Shown here piece after piece: positions 1-7,396 of a stretch of DNA of 64,000 bases. The notes under the pieces are model-generated. The model worked only from the letters and a program-made list of their open reading frames with translations. It was not told the origin of the DNA and did not search any database. Numbering within the stretch: the first letter of the stretch is position 1; each line of letters starts with the position of its first letter. The stretch is from an uncultured Eremococcus sp. (lineage in GTDB: Bacteria; Bacillota; Bacilli; Lactobacillales; Aerococcaceae): the NCBI GenBank assembly GCA_943914835.1, contig CALUDO010000008.1:1-64000 (forward strand), written 5' to 3'. The position numbers and the translations under genes were made by a program.

Positions 1-408
1 TGTACCATCAATAAAGAGCACATCATCAATAAAGCCAGCTTGTTTAAGGAAATGAATGAAATCATCAAATGATTGTGTCAAAATGGTTCGAAGTTCTACA
101 GACACAAGGAAGCGACAAAGGGTTCGATAACTCGGTTCAGCTTCTTGAGTGAGCCATCTAGCTGGTAAGTTTTCTTGGGCAAATTGTTCAACCGCCCGAC
201 TTGAGAATATTCCACGTGCGTATGCATACAACAATAATTTTAATAACATCGAAGGATCATATTCTTTAGGACGTCCAAACAAATAGACATGATTAAGGTT
301 TAGAGACTCCACAAATTCATGAATGACCCAAACAATGTGATTTTCTTTTGGTAAGTATTAAGTTGAGAGTTCCAATGAGAGCTGGTTTATGTTATAGTTA
401 GGGTACAT
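1..408 (-). pseudogene. IS1182-family transposase, N-terminal part, with in-frame stop
   Basis: Reading the minus strand from the ATG at 408-406 gives an IS1182-type transposase N-terminus: start MYPNYNINQ, then LFGRPKEYDPSML, ARGIFSSRAVEQF, LPARWLT and, at the window edge, FIDGT, which holds the first Asp of the DDE triad. The frame is open from 357 to position 1, but codon 17 is an ochre stop (TAA, 360-358). No ATG with a ribosome binding site follows shortly, so the copy is probably inactive, unless readthrough or a sequencing error explains the stop. The rest of the element lies left of the window. Family assignment is from remembered motifs; fairly sure. Confidence 0.75.
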
Positions 409-435
409 TTTGGTAGTCTTTTCGAGGATTATTTT

Positions 436-471
436 AAACAAAGGGGTGTTGCCCTTTGTTTTTTTATTTTT
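436..471 (+). terminator. hairpin with T-run upstream of the transposase
   Basis: Perfect 10-bp stem AAACAAAGGG (436-445) / CCCTTTGTTT (452-461), 6-nt loop, then a T-rich run. It sits just upstream of the transposase start and reads as an intrinsic terminator on the plus strand. Hairpins near IS ends can limit transcription passing through the element. Confidence 0.5.
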
Positions 472-490
472 ATGATATTATTATAACACA

Positions 491-532
491 AAACCGTCCT
501 TAACGCTGTCGTGACAACGTTAAGGACGGTTT
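491..532. terminator. 15-bp bidirectional terminator hairpin
   Basis: Perfect 15-bp stem AAACCGTCCTTAACG (491-505) / CGTTAAGGACGGTTT (518-532) around a 12-nt loop. T tracts on both strands suggest it ends the minus-strand phn operon and blocks transcription from the left. Confidence 0.65.
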
Positions 533-534
533 TT

Positions 535-556
535 AGGCTGACTTACGTCACAGCCT
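535..556 (-). terminator. small repeated hairpin AGGCTG/CAGCCT
   Basis: AGGCTG (535-540) pairs with CAGCCT (551-556) around acttacgtca. A near copy with one loop change lies at 5899-5922. It follows the end of the phosphatase gene. It has no U tract of its own here, so the adjacent 491-532 hairpin probably does the terminating. Confidence 0.45.
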
Positions 557-573
557 CTCTTTTGATGATCACT

Positions 574-1761
574 TTAGAACTTGTTCTGGCGTGCTAGAAT
601 ATAATCTTCGAGGACTGGAGTTAAAATCTTCTCTCTTAAGCGGTACCTGGGCAGAAGGCCTGCCGTTGCTAAGACGGAATACATGCGATCTTGCTCGAGC
701 TGGTCGACCGGTTGCGATAACATCATTTGAGGATAGGTTGCCTCATTCGATCGGATAGACTCTATCAGTCGCCAACCTTCGATTAGATAACGTTGAATAG
801 GAAAAGGTGATTCCAGCCTTTGGCTAAGACCACCGAGAGTCCAGTCATCACCTAAGTTGATGCAGACAAGATCAACCGGATAAGTTGCACTTAGATAAGC
901 CAGAAAATCCTCGGGATCAACACGCCTTAGTAGCCACTCTTGATAAGCACCCTCGTAGATCGGTTCGAGCAGACACTTCTGCCTCATCAAGCCTTCTGCT
1001 GGGTGCACTTGATTCGTTCGCAGCTTATGGTCTTCGAAAGTTTGCTCCCCGTAGTACTTACCATGACTCCCGACTTGCACCATGGCTACGCCATTGGGAT
1101 GGCTGGATGCTTTGACGAAGTGCTGGTGACCGCAGATCAGATTATCAATTTCTGGAAATTGATCCATCAACTGATAGGCCTGGTCTTCTTCACTGGGATA
1201 GTGCCAGAAGTGGCCATTCATGGGGTCTTGGACGATGCCTCCATGATAGGCCACACAGAGATGATCATAGCTTAGACCTGCGTGATCGATTTCATCCAGC
1301 AAATCTCGCAGAGTCTCCAAGGCGGGTTGAACCACGCATTGGCCCACAAGCTCCGGCCGGGTCAATTGGCTAAAGGCTGAAGTCATTAGGCCGATTACTA
1401 GAATGCGCGTCCCGTCTTTCATTATTTTAAGAGTGTAGGGCTTAAAGAGCCTTTGCCCTTGCAGGTTATAGAGATTGGCGCAGATATAATCCATCGCCAG
1501 TTCCTGGCTTTGTTTAATGAGCCAATCCAAGCCATAATCCAGGTCATGGTTACCGGGAATCATCACATCGTAGGCGAGCGAGTTGGCCAGATTCGTAAGT
1601 GGACTCACCTCATACTTCAAATATCCAAAGAGCGTAAAGAGATTGCCCACCAGAAAGTCGCCATTATCAATAAGCAGATCAGCTGCTACTTGACTAAAGT
1701 CGAGCTCGATATTGGGATAAGCACCATGCATATCACTCGTCGAGATAATTGAAAAAGTCAT
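574..1761 (-). CDS. 5'-nucleotidase-like metallophosphatase, last gene of the phn operon
   Basis: A 395-aa calcineurin-like metallophosphoesterase of the UshA/5'-nucleotidase superfamily. The metal motifs come in order: SDMHG near residue 9, NGD near 33, PGNHD near 70, AYHGG near 170 and CGHQH near 210. There is no signal peptide, so unlike UshA it should act in the cytoplasm. It starts 8 nt after the second permease gene, which implies co-transcription with the transporter, so it may release phosphate from the imported compound or from a nucleotide made from it. The substrate cannot be read from sequence. The C-terminal nucleotidase domain looks shorter than in UshA. Confidence 0.8.
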   Translation of the reverse strand: MTFSIISTSDMHGAYPNIELDFSQVAADLLIDNGDFLVGNLFTLFGYLKYEVSPLTNLANSLAYDVMIPGNHDLDYGLDWLIKQSQELAMDYICANLYNLQGQRLFKPYTLKIMKDGTRILVIGLMTSAFSQLTRPELVGQCVVQPALETLRDLLDEIDHAGLSYDHLCVAYHGGIVQDPMNGHFWHYPSEEDQAYQLMDQFPEIDNLICGHQHFVKASSHPNGVAMVQVGSHGKYYGEQTFEDHKLRTNQVHPAEGLMRQKCLLEPIYEGAYQEWLLRRVDPEDFLAYLSATYPVDLVCINLGDDWTLGGLSQRLESPFPIQRYLIEGWRLIESIRSNEATYPQMMLSQPVDQLEQDRMYSVLATAGLLPRYRLREKILTPVLEDYILARQNKF

Positions 1762-1769
1762 GTTCCCTC

Positions 1770-2555
1770 CTATTTTAGCCTTTGACGGATATAGGTCGAC
1801 AGCAGATCAATACAGATTACGACTAAGATGATCGCAATCATAATGATACTAACCCGTCCCCAATTACGCTGTTGCAGGGCGAAGATTACTGGCGCACCAA
1901 TTCCCCCTGCCCCTACCAATCCCAAGGTAGTAGCACTCCGTACATTAATTTCAAAATGATTAATCACATGTGAGGCAGCCATGGAAAGAACCTGTGGAAG
2001 TCGTGCGTACTGGAAGCTCTGAAAGGCAGTTGCCCCTGAAGCTCTCAGCGCCTCGACGGGTAATTCATCCGACCGGTCCAGTTCTTCGCTGACTAACTTT
2101 CCTAACATTCCGATTAATTGTACCCCTAAGGCGAGAGTTCCCGCAAAAGCACCAGGCCCTACAATTCGGACGAAGAGGATGGCATAGATCAGTACTGGCA
2201 CAGAGCGCAAGAGATTTAGGAGCGTTCGACCAATCATAGGCACCCACTTCCAACTCCCCCAAATGACATCCGACGCCAAGAGAATAAAGGGAATGGAAAG
2301 GACTGTCCCTAAGAGGGTCCCATAAAAAGAAATGGTCACTGTTTCAAACATTATATAAATCAAATATTCACCTGATTGATCGTAAACATACGCCCAATCT
2401 GGTTGGATGAGCCCTTTAACCATATTCGATAAATCATTCAAACGTAAATTAGTCAGGTTCGAATAGTCTAAGGTCCAAAAAGCGTAAATAATTAGCGCCA
2501 AGATCAGCCATGCTAAACCATGATTGATATATTTTTTTATACTTGATCTAGCCAT
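1770..2555 (-). CDS. phnE: phosphonate-type ABC transporter permease 2
   Basis: A 261-aa polytopic inner-membrane permease of the PhnE family. It has an N-terminal membrane segment, several later helices and the cytoplasmic loop that docks the ATPase (EALRASGATAFQSFQYARLPQ region), followed by the family-typical LGLVGAGGIG. Its start codon overlaps the stop of the preceding permease by one base (TAATG), so the two are translationally coupled and probably form a heterodimeric channel with PhnC and PhnD. Gram-positive phn-type transporters often carry two such permeases. Whether it carries phosphonate, phosphite or another phosphate ester is unknown. Confidence 0.88.
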   Translation of the reverse strand: MARSSIKKYINHGLAWLILALIIYAFWTLDYSNLTNLRLNDLSNMVKGLIQPDWAYVYDQSGEYLIYIMFETVTISFYGTLLGTVLSIPFILLASDVIWGSWKWVPMIGRTLLNLLRSVPVLIYAILFVRIVGPGAFAGTLALGVQLIGMLGKLVSEELDRSDELPVEALRASGATAFQSFQYARLPQVLSMAASHVINHFEINVRSATTLGLVGAGGIGAPVIFALQQRNWGRVSIIMIAIILVVICIDLLSTYIRQRLK

Positions 2556-3334
2556 TAGAGCACTTCCCTTCGGATATACTTACTAATTGCGTTCGTGATG
2601 AAAATCATTAAAAGAATCATGAGAATAATTAAGCTCACCCGTCCAAATTGGAAGAAGCTAAGGGCTGAATTTAACATGACCCCAATCCCACCTGCTCCTA
2701 CGTAACCTAGAACAGCTGAGGCGCGAACGTTCACTTCGAAAGCATAAAGTGCATACCCATAAATCGCATCCTTCACTTGAGGCCATACAGCCGTTAGGGC
2801 CAATTGAAAGCGGGTAGCTCCAATTGATTCATTCGCTTCAATAGGTCCACGTTCTATCGTCTCTATTGAACCAAAAATCAACTGTGATACCATCCCAAAG
2901 GTAAAAACTGCGATTGTCAAGACACCTGTGAGTTCACCGATTCCGACGATCGCGACAAAAATTGCCGCTAATAACAAATTAGGAATGGTTCGAATCAAGC
3001 TGAAGAAAGCTCTAAAAATTACCGTTACAAAATAATTTCGGGTCACCAGATAGGTCCCCAAGAAGGCGGCCGGAATCGCCAAAACTACCCCGATAAAGGT
3101 TCCTGCTAACGACATTAAGAGCGTATCAATCATAGGGTCAATTAATTCTGGCAAGTAGGACCATTCAGGGTTTAAGAAGCCCTTTAAGAAGACTACCGCT
3201 TGCGAACTATTCGTAAAGACATCGCCCCAAGCTACTTCAAGCACTCTACCAGCCCCCACAAAAAGTATCGCTAATAGCGTGAAGATCGCTAACTTCTTAG
3301 GCAGCTGATCATGGATCGTTTCTTTCAACTTCAT
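2555..3334 (-). CDS. phnE: phosphonate-type ABC transporter permease 1
   Basis: A 259-aa paralogue of the next gene and the likely partner subunit. It shows an N-terminal membrane segment (residues about 15-35), further helices, the ANESIGATRFQLALTAVWPQ docking loop and the VLGYVGAGGIGVML motif near residue 215. It begins 3 nt after the phnC stop and shares one base with the next permease, so phnC and the two phnE genes form a tight translational unit. Family membership is clear; the transported compound is not. Confidence 0.88.
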   Translation of the reverse strand: MKLKETIHDQLPKKLAIFTLLAILFVGAGRVLEVAWGDVFTNSSQAVVFLKGFLNPEWSYLPELIDPMIDTLLMSLAGTFIGVVLAIPAAFLGTYLVTRNYFVTVIFRAFFSLIRTIPNLLLAAIFVAIVGIGELTGVLTIAVFTFGMVSQLIFGSIETIERGPIEANESIGATRFQLALTAVWPQVKDAIYGYALYAFEVNVRASAVLGYVGAGGIGVMLNSALSFFQFGRVSLIILMILLMIFITNAISKYIRREVL

Positions 3335-3337
3335 GAG

Positions 3338-4156
3338 CTACACCTCGTGGACCGACTCATCTACAAGCAGATCTTCCTGCTGGTCTTGGTCGTTTAATTC
3401 ATCGCTAGGGTTCTTAAAAATTTCTGCTCCATAAATCTCACTTAACTTAGCATCTGTTGCAAGACTTGCAGGACCATCAAAGACAATTTCCCCTGAACGC
3501 ATGCCAATAATCCGACTAGCATATTGTCGGGCTAGTGGAATTGAGTGAATATTCATAATAATCGTGCGCTTGAGCTCGCGGTTCAGACGTTGAAAGTCAT
3601 TCATCACCGTCTGAGCTGTTACTGGATCGAGCGCTGAGACGGGTTCATCGGCTAAGATAATATCCGCCTCTTGAACAATGGTTCGCGCGATAGAGACCCG
3701 TTGTTGTTGACCTCCACTTAAGGCATCAGAGCGGACCTTTAACTTATCCGACAAATTAACCTTCTCCAAGGCCTCCTCCACCTTGGCATAGTCTTCTTTC
3801 TTGAAGAGACCCAGGAAGGTTTGAATATTATTATAATAAGGTAAGCGCCCAGACAAGACGTTCTTTTGAACGGTATTGCGCTTAACTAGATTAAATTGCT
3901 GGAAAATCATGCCGATATGGCGGCGAATCCTCCGCAGTTGTCGCGGCGAGGCCTTTGTCAATGACTGGCCATCAATGATGATCTCACCTTGGCTAATCTC
4001 GTTGAGACGATTTAGGGTGCGTAACAAGGTTGATTTCCCAGCACCACTTAAGCCGATAATGCAGACAAACTCCCCCTGGTCAATCGTCAAATTGATATTC
4101 TTTAGCCCGACTACCCCATTATCAAAAACTTTAGTTACATTCTTAATCTCTATCAA
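3338..4156 (-). CDS. phnC: phosphonate-type ABC transporter ATP-binding protein
   Basis: ATPase of about 272 aa with Walker A GLSGAGKST, Q-loop IFQQFNLV, signature LSGGQQQR and Walker B IILADEPVSALD. It powers import through the PhnE pair. I place the start at a TTG (4156-4154), 8 nt after an AAAGGAGA ribosome binding site. The longer frame to 4192 begins inside the intergenic hairpin and has no binding site. The C-terminus ends in an acidic tail. The weak TTG start and the hairpin before it should keep the ATPase less abundant than the binding protein. Confidence 0.9.
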   Translation of the reverse strand: MIEIKNVTKVFDNGVVGLKNINLTIDQGEFVCIIGLSGAGKSTLLRTLNRLNEISQGEIIIDGQSLTKASPRQLRRIRRHIGMIFQQFNLVKRNTVQKNVLSGRLPYYNNIQTFLGLFKKEDYAKVEEALEKVNLSDKLKVRSDALSGGQQQRVSIARTIVQEADIILADEPVSALDPVTAQTVMNDFQRLNRELKRTIIMNIHSIPLARQYASRIIGMRSGEIVFDGPASLATDAKLSEIYGAEIFKNPSDELNDQDQQEDLLVDESVHEV

Positions 4157-4179
4157 GCTCAGATTCTCCTTTACGTAAA

Positions 4180-4212
4180 TAAGTAGCGACAAAATTTCTA
4201 TGTCGCTACTTA
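4180..4212 (-). promoter_or_regulatory. phnD-phnC intergenic hairpin
   Basis: Perfect 11-bp inverted repeat TAAGTAGCGAC (4180-4190) / GTCGCTACTTA (4202-4212) between the binding-protein gene and phnC. It lacks a proper U tract on the minus strand, so partial termination or 3'-end protection of phnD mRNA is more likely than full termination, as known for malE-malF type operons. Confidence 0.6.
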
Positions 4213-4241
4213 CTCAATTAACTATTTAAGTGGTTAGCCCA

Positions 4242-5159
4242 TTATTCGGCGGCTAGTTCAGTGTAATTTTCTACTGTATCATAAGCAGCTTCATCAGCTT
4301 CAGTATAGCCAATGTGGCTCCAAAGCGCCATAATTTCTTGACCTTCTTCGGTGTCACCCATGGTTAAGAAGGCTTCTTTGATTTGCTCTCTTAATTCATC
4401 GTCCATGGAAGGGTGAACGGCAATCGCATCATTTGGAATATCGCCTTCACTTAAGTAGATTACCTTGAGGTCTTTCATGAGGTCATTATCGGGAAAGACT
4501 TTACCAAAGACCACTCGAGTTCCTTGGAAAGAAAACATAGCATCTTGTTGACCATTAAGAATTGAAGTGATCATACTTGGAATATCATTGACGGTTGTTA
4601 AAGTTAAATCTTTTACGTCAATACCCTTTTCTTTCATTTCAGCAATTGGATAAATATAACCTGAAGCAGAAGCTGGACTCAAAGTTGCAATCCGCTTACC
4701 AACAAGGTCTTCTAATGATTCAATCTCACTATCTGCCTTAACAAGGACTTCAGCCTTGAAAGTCCCAGTCGTCTCGCCTTCAAGTGGTAAACCTGTTTCT
4801 GGGTCAAATTTACCTAATTCAGAAGTTAGAATCGCCTCCGCAGCCTCTAAATTACGAGCTTGCACATAAGCAGCTGGTGGCATAATTCCTAGATCCAATT
4901 GACCAGATGCCATCGCTTGAACGATCGTTGAGTAGTCGGTAGCCAATGTTACCTTCACTTCACGACCCAATTTCTTACTTAAATACTCACCAAAAGGCTT
5001 AGCCTTAGCTTCCATTGAGCCATCATTATTTGTTGGCACAAATTGAACTTGAAGTGGCTCTTGATCTTCTGCATGAATCACTTGGCTAGAAGCCATGCCA
5101 GCGACCAAAGTCATTACCAATGTCAAACATAGGAAAATATTTCTAAATAATTTCTTCAT
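4242..5159 (-). CDS. phnD: phosphonate-type ABC transporter substrate-binding protein
   Basis: A 305-aa exported binding protein. Residues 1 to about 30 form a signal peptide (basic MKKLFR, hydrophobic core, VIHA-ED cleavage-like site). The mature part begins with LQVQFVPTNN and contains GQLDLGIMPPAAYV and a DIPSMITSIL region typical of PhnD-type type-2 periplasmic folds. There is no lipobox cysteine, so cell attachment is unclear. I use the ATG at 5159 because AAAGGAGA lies 8 nt upstream; the longer frame to 5267 crosses the promoter. It is first in the operon and preceded by Pho-box-like repeats. No C-P lyase genes are present in the window. Confidence 0.88.
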   Translation of the reverse strand: MKKLFRNIFLCLTLVMTLVAGMASSQVIHAEDQEPLQVQFVPTNNDGSMEAKAKPFGEYLSKKLGREVKVTLATDYSTIVQAMASGQLDLGIMPPAAYVQARNLEAAEAILTSELGKFDPETGLPLEGETTGTFKAEVLVKADSEIESLEDLVGKRIATLSPASASGYIYPIAEMKEKGIDVKDLTLTTVNDIPSMITSILNGQQDAMFSFQGTRVVFGKVFPDNDLMKDLKVIYLSEGDIPNDAIAVHPSMDDELREQIKEAFLTMGDTEEGQEIMALWSHIGYTEADEAAYDTVENYTELAAE

Positions 5160-5193
5160 CAAATCAATCTCCTTTAACTTCGATTGAACCCAT

Positions 5194-5235
5194 CTTACCA
5201 TAAAGATTGCAAATGTTATGTAAAGTTTATGTAAA
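5194..5235 (-). promoter_or_regulatory. Pho-box-like direct repeats and -10 upstream of phnD
   Basis: Read on the minus strand, three hexamers TTTACA (5235-5230), TTTACA (5224-5219) and TTTGCA (5213-5208) are spaced exactly 11 bp apart, followed by a -10-like TAAGAT (5199-5194). This is the architecture of PhoP sites in Firmicutes (TTAACA-type hexamers every 11 bp, no good -35). I infer induction of the operon by phosphate starvation. Confidence 0.6.
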
Positions 5236-5485
5236 TATTTGAAAAGATGATCCAGATAATCTTTCATTGAAAGTAAATTGAAATGGAGCTTGCAAAATCG
5301 AGTTGATCAACGATTGTATGAGATGATTCGTGCTCAAAAACAAGAGGATTGAAAGAGCCGAGATGTTCGGTTAATCATTGCGCTAAACCTAGTGCCCATA
5401 TAATGGTGTAAATTACAAAACAAAAAACCAAGGCCTACCTGGTGTATAATTAAAGCGTCTAAACCTAATATACGGAGGTAAACCT
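5236..5485. other. gene-free stretch with probable IS left end
   Basis: No intact gene is visible. A TGTATAAT-like -10 near 5441 and TACGGAGG near 5473 precede the decayed IS256-type transposase and probably belong to that element. Short open stretches around 5290-5350 are not recognisable. Confidence 0.35.
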
Positions 5486-5807
5486 ATGGCTAAACTTAAT
5501 ATTACACTATCTCAAGATGAGATTCTAGCACTAATTAAAGGTCGATCGCTCTGATGCCTTTGGAACCCTTCTTCAAAATTCATTGAATGCATTTATAAAG
5601 GGCGAATCAGAAGAGAAGCTCAAAGCTAAGCCTTATGAACGTTCTGAAGAAAGAACTGATTCTCGTGATGGCAATCGAGAATGCTCAATGACGACTCGGA
5701 TCTGTCAAATTATTTTATCTGCTCCAAGGAATCGAACCCCCTTTCCATTCCCTAATCTTCGACCACTTTCAAACTTGAATACCAAACTCACTTTATTTGC
5801 GAAATAA
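5486..5807 (+). pseudogene. decayed IS256-family transposase, N-terminal fragment
   Basis: An ATG with a TACGGAGG site opens MAKLNITLSQDEILALIKG. An apparently inserted base near 5543 then shifts the frame to a stop. The next frame continues with a transposase-like stretch (LNAFIKGESEEKLKAKPYER, MTTRICQIILSAP), and a second shift after about 5740 leads into IFDHFQT and a stop. This matches the start of IS256-family mutator-type transposases (family knowledge). Only about the first 100 codons remain, with at least two frameshifts, so it is a dead remnant. Confidence 0.75.
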
Positions 5808-5891
5808 AACGAACTTCAGCATCATCTTCACTTTATTTCCAGAAATAATCCGAACCCCACAAAGTTCTGCCAACCCACCATGAACCAGCCA

Positions 5892-5922
5892 CAAAAAAGA
5901 GGCTGACTTATGTCACAGCCTC
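5892..5922 (-). terminator. terminator of the GerMN lipoprotein gene
   Basis: GAGGCTG (5899-5905) pairs with CAGCCTC (5916-5922). On the minus strand the stem is followed by a run of U. It is a near copy of the hairpin at 535-556. Confidence 0.65.
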
Positions 5923-5952
5923 GTTTTAGCATGATTTATTATCAAACCTTTC

Positions 5953-7173
5953 TTACTCATCCCTAGGTGTTACAGGGTAGACACCACCATCTGGATAATT
6001 CCCACTATTAGGTAAGAGTCCATTACCATTCACTGTTAATCGAACTTCTTCTACCTGTAAGAAATGGCCCACACTCTGAACTAAGGATTGAATAATAGCC
6101 GCTTCACTAGCTGGGTACTGGTTCAAGACCGCTACAACACCCGGAGTAAAGTCAACGATTCCCAGGCCACTGGCATCTACACTAACACTTGTTACTTCTA
6201 CAGTCTCATCAATCAAGCCTTCCTGACGCCAGATTTCTTGAAAGGCCTTTCCTAAAGAATAATTGGTTTGCCAAGCAAAGGGGACGGGTTTTTGAAGCAA
6301 ACTTCCTCCCTGGTCATCCTTAGGTAAGTCCATAGTAATGTCATGGACTAACATGACTTCTGGGCTATAATCCTTAATCCCTAACCAGTGGCCAGCCTGC
6401 TTAGAATCACTACCTCGCCACCGCCCCAATAAACCAACATCTTGACCATAGTAGGTGTAAGTCACTTGCTGACCTGACTTACTTTGGACTTCGACCACAT
6501 TCTGGTAAGTCTGGCCATCAATAAAGGCATTATCATAAAGAGCAGTAATCTCAGCAGTCTCACCGGATTCCTTAACCTGCCAACTGGTTCCTTTCTCAAT
6601 TGGAGCAGCCAAAAGCACCTGACTAGATTGAGAATCAAGACCCAATGCGTCATTCAAACGATTCACGTAAGGATTGACCGCTTGGGAATGGTAACTTTCG
6701 ACATATTGTCCTTGACTCCGTTGAATGATTCGGGTATTCACACCTTGACTTCTTTCTTCAACTTGAATCTGACTATGGTCATCACTGGCATAAGTCACGT
6801 AAGTCACAGTTTCTTCCTGATCTTCTAAGAAGGTCTTGATAGTGTTTTCTTGGTAAGGCATATACAAGTCAAAATCATATTGACTATCTCCCTTGGCCTG
6901 CTTCCAATCCTTCTTCAAGTCGCTTAGCTTGGCTTGGTCTTCTTTTGAATCCATTGATTTGGAATTTTCCTTATCCTGTGCCTTCTCTGTATCACTCTGG
7001 CCAGAGTTTTCGTCTTGCTTATCTTTATTTTCTTTAGCTCCTTGAAGCTTGGCATCAATCTTGGCCTGGTTCTCCTCACTAATTTGTATCATGGGTTCCT
7101 TCTTACAAGCCCCCAATAAAAGGCTTAGCATAGTTAAAACCGTAAGATATTTCATTGTATGTCTATGAGTCAT
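5953..7173 (-). CDS. lipoprotein with C-terminal GerMN domain
   Basis: A 406-aa lipoprotein. The signal peptide ends in the lipobox LLGAC (Cys near residue 23). A Lys/Asp/Glu/Gln-rich low-complexity linker follows (about 30-95). The middle region, about 100-290, is a beta-rich domain I do not recognise. A GerMN-like domain follows at about 300-400 (SLGKAFQEIWRQEG, VSVDASGLGIVDFTPG, VEEVRLTVNG). GerMN domains occur in spore-germination GerM and in envelope lipoproteins of non-sporulating Firmicutes; the function here is unknown. AGGAGG lies 5 nt before the ATG. It appears monocistronic. Confidence 0.75.
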   Translation of the reverse strand: MTHRHTMKYLTVLTMLSLLLGACKKEPMIQISEENQAKIDAKLQGAKENKDKQDENSGQSDTEKAQDKENSKSMDSKEDQAKLSDLKKDWKQAKGDSQYDFDLYMPYQENTIKTFLEDQEETVTYVTYASDDHSQIQVEERSQGVNTRIIQRSQGQYVESYHSQAVNPYVNRLNDALGLDSQSSQVLLAAPIEKGTSWQVKESGETAEITALYDNAFIDGQTYQNVVEVQSKSGQQVTYTYYGQDVGLLGRWRGSDSKQAGHWLGIKDYSPEVMLVHDITMDLPKDDQGGSLLQKPVPFAWQTNYSLGKAFQEIWRQEGLIDETVEVTSVSVDASGLGIVDFTPGVVAVLNQYPASEAAIIQSLVQSVGHFLQVEEVRLTVNGNGLLPNSGNYPDGGVYPVTPRDE

Positions 7174-7248
7174 AATATCCTCCTAATAAAATCACCTAAA
7201 TTATACCATAGCTAAAGCCTCATGCCATAATGTCTTTCTAAATTCAAA

Positions 7249-7278
7249 CAAGCCAGCCTGGAAGACCAGGCTGGCTTG
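7249..7278 (-). terminator. treP-treC operon terminator
   Basis: Perfect 13-bp stem CAAGCCAGCCTGG (7249-7261) / CCAGGCTGGCTTG (7266-7278) with an AAGA loop, about 120 nt downstream of treC on the minus strand and before the lipoprotein gene. Confidence 0.65.
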
Positions 7279-7396
7279 TATTTGCATATTATTGTATCGA
7301 TAAACTTAAAAAGTTTTTCATTATAAGAGATTTGGTTTATAAATTAAACATCTCTTCCTCTCTTCCTCATCCTTATAATCAATATTGAGATAGCGC

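Noticed and set aside
885..1752. Plus-strand open frames across the phosphatase gene
   Set aside because: They have no ribosome binding sites or family motifs and are shadows of the minus-strand gene.
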